DNA of 64,000 nucleotides from Arcticibacter tournemirensis (lineage in GTDB: Bacteria > Bacteroidota > Bacteroidia > Sphingobacteriales > Sphingobacteriaceae): assembly GCF_006716645.1 (NCBI RefSeq), contig NZ_VFPL01000001.1:2852001-2916000 (forward strand). Reading direction: 5' to 3'. Both the position numbers and the translations under genes were made by a program. Shown here one piece after another: positions 61,145 to 64,000 of the stretch. The notes below the pieces were generated by a model. The model made no database searches. It worked only from the letters and a program-made list of their open reading frames with translations, and was not told the DNA's origin. Position 1 is the first letter of the stretch, and each line of letters starts with the position of its first letter.

Positions 61145-61849
61145 CTAAATGTTGGAGGCATCGTCACGAAGCGCTGCTGCAGCAGCCTTCAGTAGGGGCG
61201 CGCTTAGCCGTTGCGTGATGTCTGGGTTGATATATTCAAATAGGATCGTTCCCTTTTTATTTAATATGAATACCGACGGTACGGGCAGCAGCTTCTCAAG
61301 GTTTTTTCCACCGGAGGTCTCGGGTAGAAATCGATCGTAGTTTCCCGGGCTTTTGTACGCGATACCAAAACGTTTGGCTGCCTTTAGGTCGGCGTCTGAT
61401 AAGAGTGTGTAGGAAAGTTTTTCTTTACTCATTGTTTTGCTTAGATTCCCGGGGCTGTCGGTGCTTATAGCGATAATCTGATATCCTAAATCTTTAAGGT
61501 CGTTTTCAATTTCCTGTAATCCTGAAAGTTGGAGAGTGCAGTATGGACACCAGCTTCCGCGATAAAACACAAGAATTGTTGGCGTTTCAGCAACTGATTT
61601 GTTAAGATCGAACACTTCGCCCGAAGATCGGGGGAGACTTAAAACAGGGATTCGCTCGCCGGTAAGCAATGGACTTATGTCCTCCGGCTTTAACGGAACA
61701 CCTGCCGTTATTTTAATTGTATCTGCTTGATGGGCTGCTGTCGCGCTGATGCCGGTCGCTACATTAGATGTCAGGATTGAAAAGCTGATCAGAGAAAATA
61801 CAATCATGGGATTTTTCAATGATACTTTTGTAACGTGATTTGTTTGCAT
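61145..61849 (-). CDS. Peroxiredoxin-like (AhpC/TSA superfamily) exported protein
   Basis: 234 residues from ATG 61849 (MQTNHVTKVSLKNP). A hydrophobic export segment IVFSLISFSILTSNVATGI comes first. The redox centre is LVFYRGSWCPYCTLQLSGLQ (CxxC, about 113–118), then IIAISTDSPGN and SVFILNKKGTILFEY. A thioredoxin-fold peroxidase or resolving protein in the periplasm. Divergent from the ECF sigma gene at 62006; that sigma factor may regulate it (inference). Confidence 0.85.
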   Translation of the reverse strand: MQTNHVTKVSLKNPMIVFSLISFSILTSNVATGISATAAHQADTIKITAGVPLKPEDISPLLTGERIPVLSLPRSSGEVFDLNKSVAETPTILVFYRGSWCPYCTLQLSGLQEIENDLKDLGYQIIAISTDSPGNLSKTMSKEKLSYTLLSDADLKAAKRFGIAYKSPGNYDRFLPETSGGKNLEKLLPVPSVFILNKKGTILFEYINPDITQRLSAPLLKAAAAALRDDASNI

Positions 61850-62005
61850 GTGCTTTTTTCCATTCAGTCGAAACCTCATCTAAATCCTTACAAAAAATGT
61901 CAATTATTTATTCTTTATAAGAAATTTTGTAAGGAATATGAGGTACTTCCGACCAAGCGCTCAAAGACTAACATGAAAGTAAATTAATTTTCTTTAGATT
62001 CACTT

Positions 62006-62602
62006 ATGCAAACAGATCATTCTGGAATTGAGAGTATTGACAGTCGACTCGATCCGCATCTATGGGTTAGTAAGTATGCCGACTACCTCTATACTTATGC
62101 TATCGTCAGGATTAATGACGAAGACCTGGCAAGGGACCTGGTGCAGGAAACGTTTTTGGCCGCTTTGGAGCGAATTCAGAATTTTGAAGGAAGAAGTACA
62201 GAAAAGACGTGGCTTACTGCGATTTTAAAAAACAAGATCATTGATGTTTACCGGTCTAAATCATCGGGCCCAGCTAAAGGTCCCGCTGTTTGGGTCGCTG
62301 AAGGAACGGACGGCGACTTTTTCGATCCGGACGACGGCCATTGGAATGACCAGCACCGGCCGGCGATGCTAGGCATTGAACAGCCGGATGCACTTGAAAA
62401 CAAAGAATTCCAGAGAATACTGCAAACCTGCATGAAAAAGTTACCTGCCTTATGGCTTTCTGTGTTTACCATGAAGCACATCGATGATGAATCGACAGAA
62501 ATGATCTGCAGGGAATTGAAAGTGACGTCGTCGAATTTCTGGGTAATCATTCACCGGACAAAGGTAAATCTAAGGTCGTGCCTTCAAAAAAACTGGATTT
62601 AA
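62006..62602 (+). CDS. ECF sigma-70 family sigma factor
   Basis: 198 residues. Region 2: YTYAIVRINDEDLARDLVQETFLAALERI; the key part is DEDLARDLVQETFL. Region 4: LPALWLSVFTMKHIDDESTEMICRELKV, then SSNFWVIIHRTKVNLRSCL. A long linker contains DGDFFDPDDGHWND, typical of Bacteroidota ECFs. It probably drives a stress regulon. The anti-sigma gene begins 10 nt downstream. Confidence 0.9.
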   Translation: MQTDHSGIESIDSRLDPHLWVSKYADYLYTYAIVRINDEDLARDLVQETFLAALERIQNFEGRSTEKTWLTAILKNKIIDVYRSKSSGPAKGPAVWVAEGTDGDFFDPDDGHWNDQHRPAMLGIEQPDALENKEFQRILQTCMKKLPALWLSVFTMKHIDDESTEMICRELKVTSSNFWVIIHRTKVNLRSCLQKNWI

Positions 62603-62612
62603 ATGAACACGC

Positions 62613-62903
62613 ATGAAAGAACTAAATGAATTGGAATTGAAAAAGATAGCCTATAACTGTAGAAAAGCTACTTTTTTAATAGAGAAACAGCAGATAGGGA
62701 AAATAACGTTAAGAGAGAAGCTGGAATTGAAGATACATTTAACCGGCTGTTCTATATGCGTAACTTTTATGCAGCAAAGTGCGATGATCAATCAAATGGC
62801 AAGGAAACTATTTCATTCAGATCACCCTGAATTGCAGCTGGATGACGCATTTAAGCAGCAGCTTCAAAAGCAAATTGACGATCAGCTTACTAAAAATTGT
62901 TAG
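62613..62903 (+). CDS. Cytosolic ZAS-type anti-sigma factor
   Basis: 96 residues. A HxxxCxxC motif HLTGCSIC (His42, Cys46, Cys49) marks a zinc-containing anti-sigma domain. No membrane segment follows, so it is soluble and probably redox-responsive like RsrA/ChrR. It is coded 10 nt after the sigma factor. The cysteine-rich copper protein follows 92 nt later. Confidence 0.8.
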   Translation: MKELNELELKKIAYNCRKATFLIEKQQIGKITLREKLELKIHLTGCSICVTFMQQSAMINQMARKLFHSDHPELQLDDAFKQQLQKQIDDQLTKNC

Positions 62904-62995
62904 AGAGTTGTTATACAGAATGTCTATTTTTATTTAATGTAAACCCTCCCAGATATAATGTGTTAGACCTATGAACCATTAAATTTTTAATTATT

Positions 62996-63325
62996 ATGGG
63001 ATATCACGAATGGAAATCATGTATCGATGCATGTTTGCAATGCGCCGCTGTATGTAATCACTGTGCGAGTTCATGCACAAAGGAAGAGGATGTTAAAATG
63101 ATGGCCGGCTGTATTGAAATGGATATGCAGTGCGCTGCAGTTTGTTATGCTTCGGCTCAGTTGATGAGCATGGGAAGTCCTCACGCTAAACAACTATGTT
63201 CAATCTGTGCCGACATTTGCGAGGCATGTGGTAATGAATGCGGTAAGCATCAAACGGAGCACTGTCAGGAATGTGCCCGGATCTGTAAGGAGTGTGCAGA
63301 GGAGTGCCGGAAAATGGCTGCTTAA
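62996..63325 (+). CDS. Four-helix-bundle, cysteine-rich copper-binding protein (DUF326/Csp-like)
   Basis: 109 residues with cysteines at 9, 13, 16, 20, 23 and 27 in the first helices and more of the same in CSICADICEACGNECGKHQ and CQECARICKECAEEC. This spacing lines the inner face of a helical bundle and can store many Cu(I) ions, as in Csp proteins. No signal peptide, so it is cytosolic. The gene follows the ECF/anti-sigma pair and may belong to its regulon. Confidence 0.9.
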   Translation: MGYHEWKSCIDACLQCAAVCNHCASSCTKEEDVKMMAGCIEMDMQCAAVCYASAQLMSMGSPHAKQLCSICADICEACGNECGKHQTEHCQECARICKECAEECRKMAA

Positions 63326-63353
63326 GAGCCGGCGCATAATTCACGGCTTGTCG

Positions 63354-63375
63354 GAGCCAGTTAAACTGGCTGATT
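63354..63375 (+). terminator. Hairpin after the copper-binding protein
   Basis: AGCCAG–TTAAA–CTGGCT, 6-bp stem, then GATTTTATTT. Weak intrinsic terminator. Confidence 0.5.
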
Positions 63376-63554
63376 TTATTTAACCTAAACCATTGATCGC
63401 AATATTAGTTGGAAAAGAGTATTACCTAATATGCTCTTTTCCTATGAGTTATCAGCCTGCATAAAACTACGGCATTATCGATGATTTAAATACAGTGGCA
63501 GTGACTTTCCTGCTATAATGATCATACTATTTTAAACTAAAAAAGGAGGACAAT

Positions 63555-64000
63555 ATGATACGGAGTATTCAGAGTTTAATTAATAACAGGATAGCTGCAA
63601 CTGATGGTGAGGTTGGAAAGGTTAAGGATATGTATTTTGATGATCAAACCTGGCGGCTTAGGTATCTGGTAGTAGAAACAGGGAACTGGTTATTCGGACG
63701 AAAGGTTCTTATATCGCCGGTTGCCCTGGGCGAACCGGACTGGGATGCCGGTTTCTTCCCCGCTAATCTTACCACTGATCAGGTTAAGAACAGTCCGGAT
63801 GTGAATAGTGAGAAACCAGTATCCCGACAAGAAGAAGCAGATCTTCATAATCACTATTCGTGGCCTGGCTTTGGCGTTGGCGGAGCTGGTTTTGTTACTA
63901 CGGGAATGGTGGGTGCTGTAATTGATCCTACGGTTCCGCTAGACGAAGCAGTATATCAGGATAGCAAAAGCGCTGACCCTCATCTGCGAAGTTTTAGTCA
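63555..64000 (+). CDS. PRC-barrel domain protein (3' cut by window)
   Basis: Starts at ATG 63555 behind a strong AAAGGAGG Shine–Dalgarno at 63542–63549. The first 148 residues are present. IQSLINNRIAATDGEVGKVKDMYFDDQTWRLRY (cut to GEVGKVKDMYFDD) and LVVETGNWLFGRKVLISP form the PRC barrel. After about residue 95 comes a Gly-rich stretch (GFGVGGAGFVTTGMVG) and acidic SKSADPHLRSFSQ, where the window ends. A second PRC copy often follows in this family. It is a stress-associated cytosolic protein of unknown role. Confidence 0.85.
   Translation, partial: MIRSIQSLINNRIAATDGEVGKVKDMYFDDQTWRLRYLVVETGNWLFGRKVLISPVALGEPDWDAGFFPANLTTDQVKNSPDVNSEKPVSRQEEADLHNHYSWPGFGVGGAGFVTTGMVGAVIDPTVPLDEAVYQDSKSADPHLRSFS

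Overview
The window looks like a chromosomal segment of a Bacteroidota bacterium, most likely of the Sphingobacteriales (Pedobacter-like). The signs are a TlpA–SusC–SusD locus, the Bacteroidota-restricted families DUF6266 and DUF6520, a dinB–dnaE2 pair, and many TAnnTTTG -7 promoter boxes. No rRNA, tRNA or CRISPR array was seen. The genus is an inference.

Layout. 1–13,900 is an accessory region. It holds the end of a Fic/ATP-binding protein, a frameshifted lipoprotein, a Cdd1-like protein, a DNA-mimic-type DUF4375 gene next to a PLD–SF2 helicase–DUF3427 protein, two Rpn-type PD-(D/E)XK nucleases each followed by an orphan copy of an Rpn C-terminal tail, DUF4180, small membrane proteins, a mosaic repeat area and a decayed ParE toxin with an intact antitoxin. 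14,225–30,241 is a visibly AT-rich, 11-gene, minus-strand defence operon. In transcription order it reads AbiEi, AbiEii, Vsr, C5 DNA methyltransferase, Mrr-N/DUF262 protein, DUF3696 ATPase, an unrecognised 280-aa protein, a MutL/MORC-like GHKL ATPase, a Z1 helicase with an extra TRD-like C-terminus, an AAA ATPase and AIPR. 30,654–33,266 is a complete IS21-family element with 6-bp target duplications, placed just upstream of that operon. 33,500–36,400 holds a frameshifted zinc-ribbon/HNH gene, a DUF3800 protein, an istA relic and a small XRE regulator with a palindrome at its start.

37,186–43,084 is a GC-richer nutrient-uptake operon (TlpA-like oxidoreductase, SusC, SusD) closed by a strong hairpin. 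43,153–50,211 holds DUF6520, regulators including a MocR-like protein without the PLP lysine, an intergenic region with two helically phased repeat arrays, two DUF6266 genes, a holin-like membrane protein, VapBC-like genes, a CHAP endopeptidase disrupted in frame by a repeat, and a lipoprotein. 50,265–55,944 is a redox cluster (DoxX, AraC, SDR, AraC, MDR, old yellow enzyme). 56,152–60,257 is the error-prone polymerase pair. The end holds a RelE-like toxin–antitoxin pair, a peroxiredoxin-like protein, an ECF sigma/anti-sigma pair, a cysteine-rich copper-binding protein and a PRC-barrel protein cut by the window edge.

The best candidates for something undescribed are the composite methylation/MORC/Z1/DUF262 operon, the separately encoded or internally started Rpn tails, and the phased arrays before the DUF6266 genes. 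Several genes have a -7 box only 3–4 nt before ATG, which implies leaderless mRNAs and explains apparent in-frame TTG starts.
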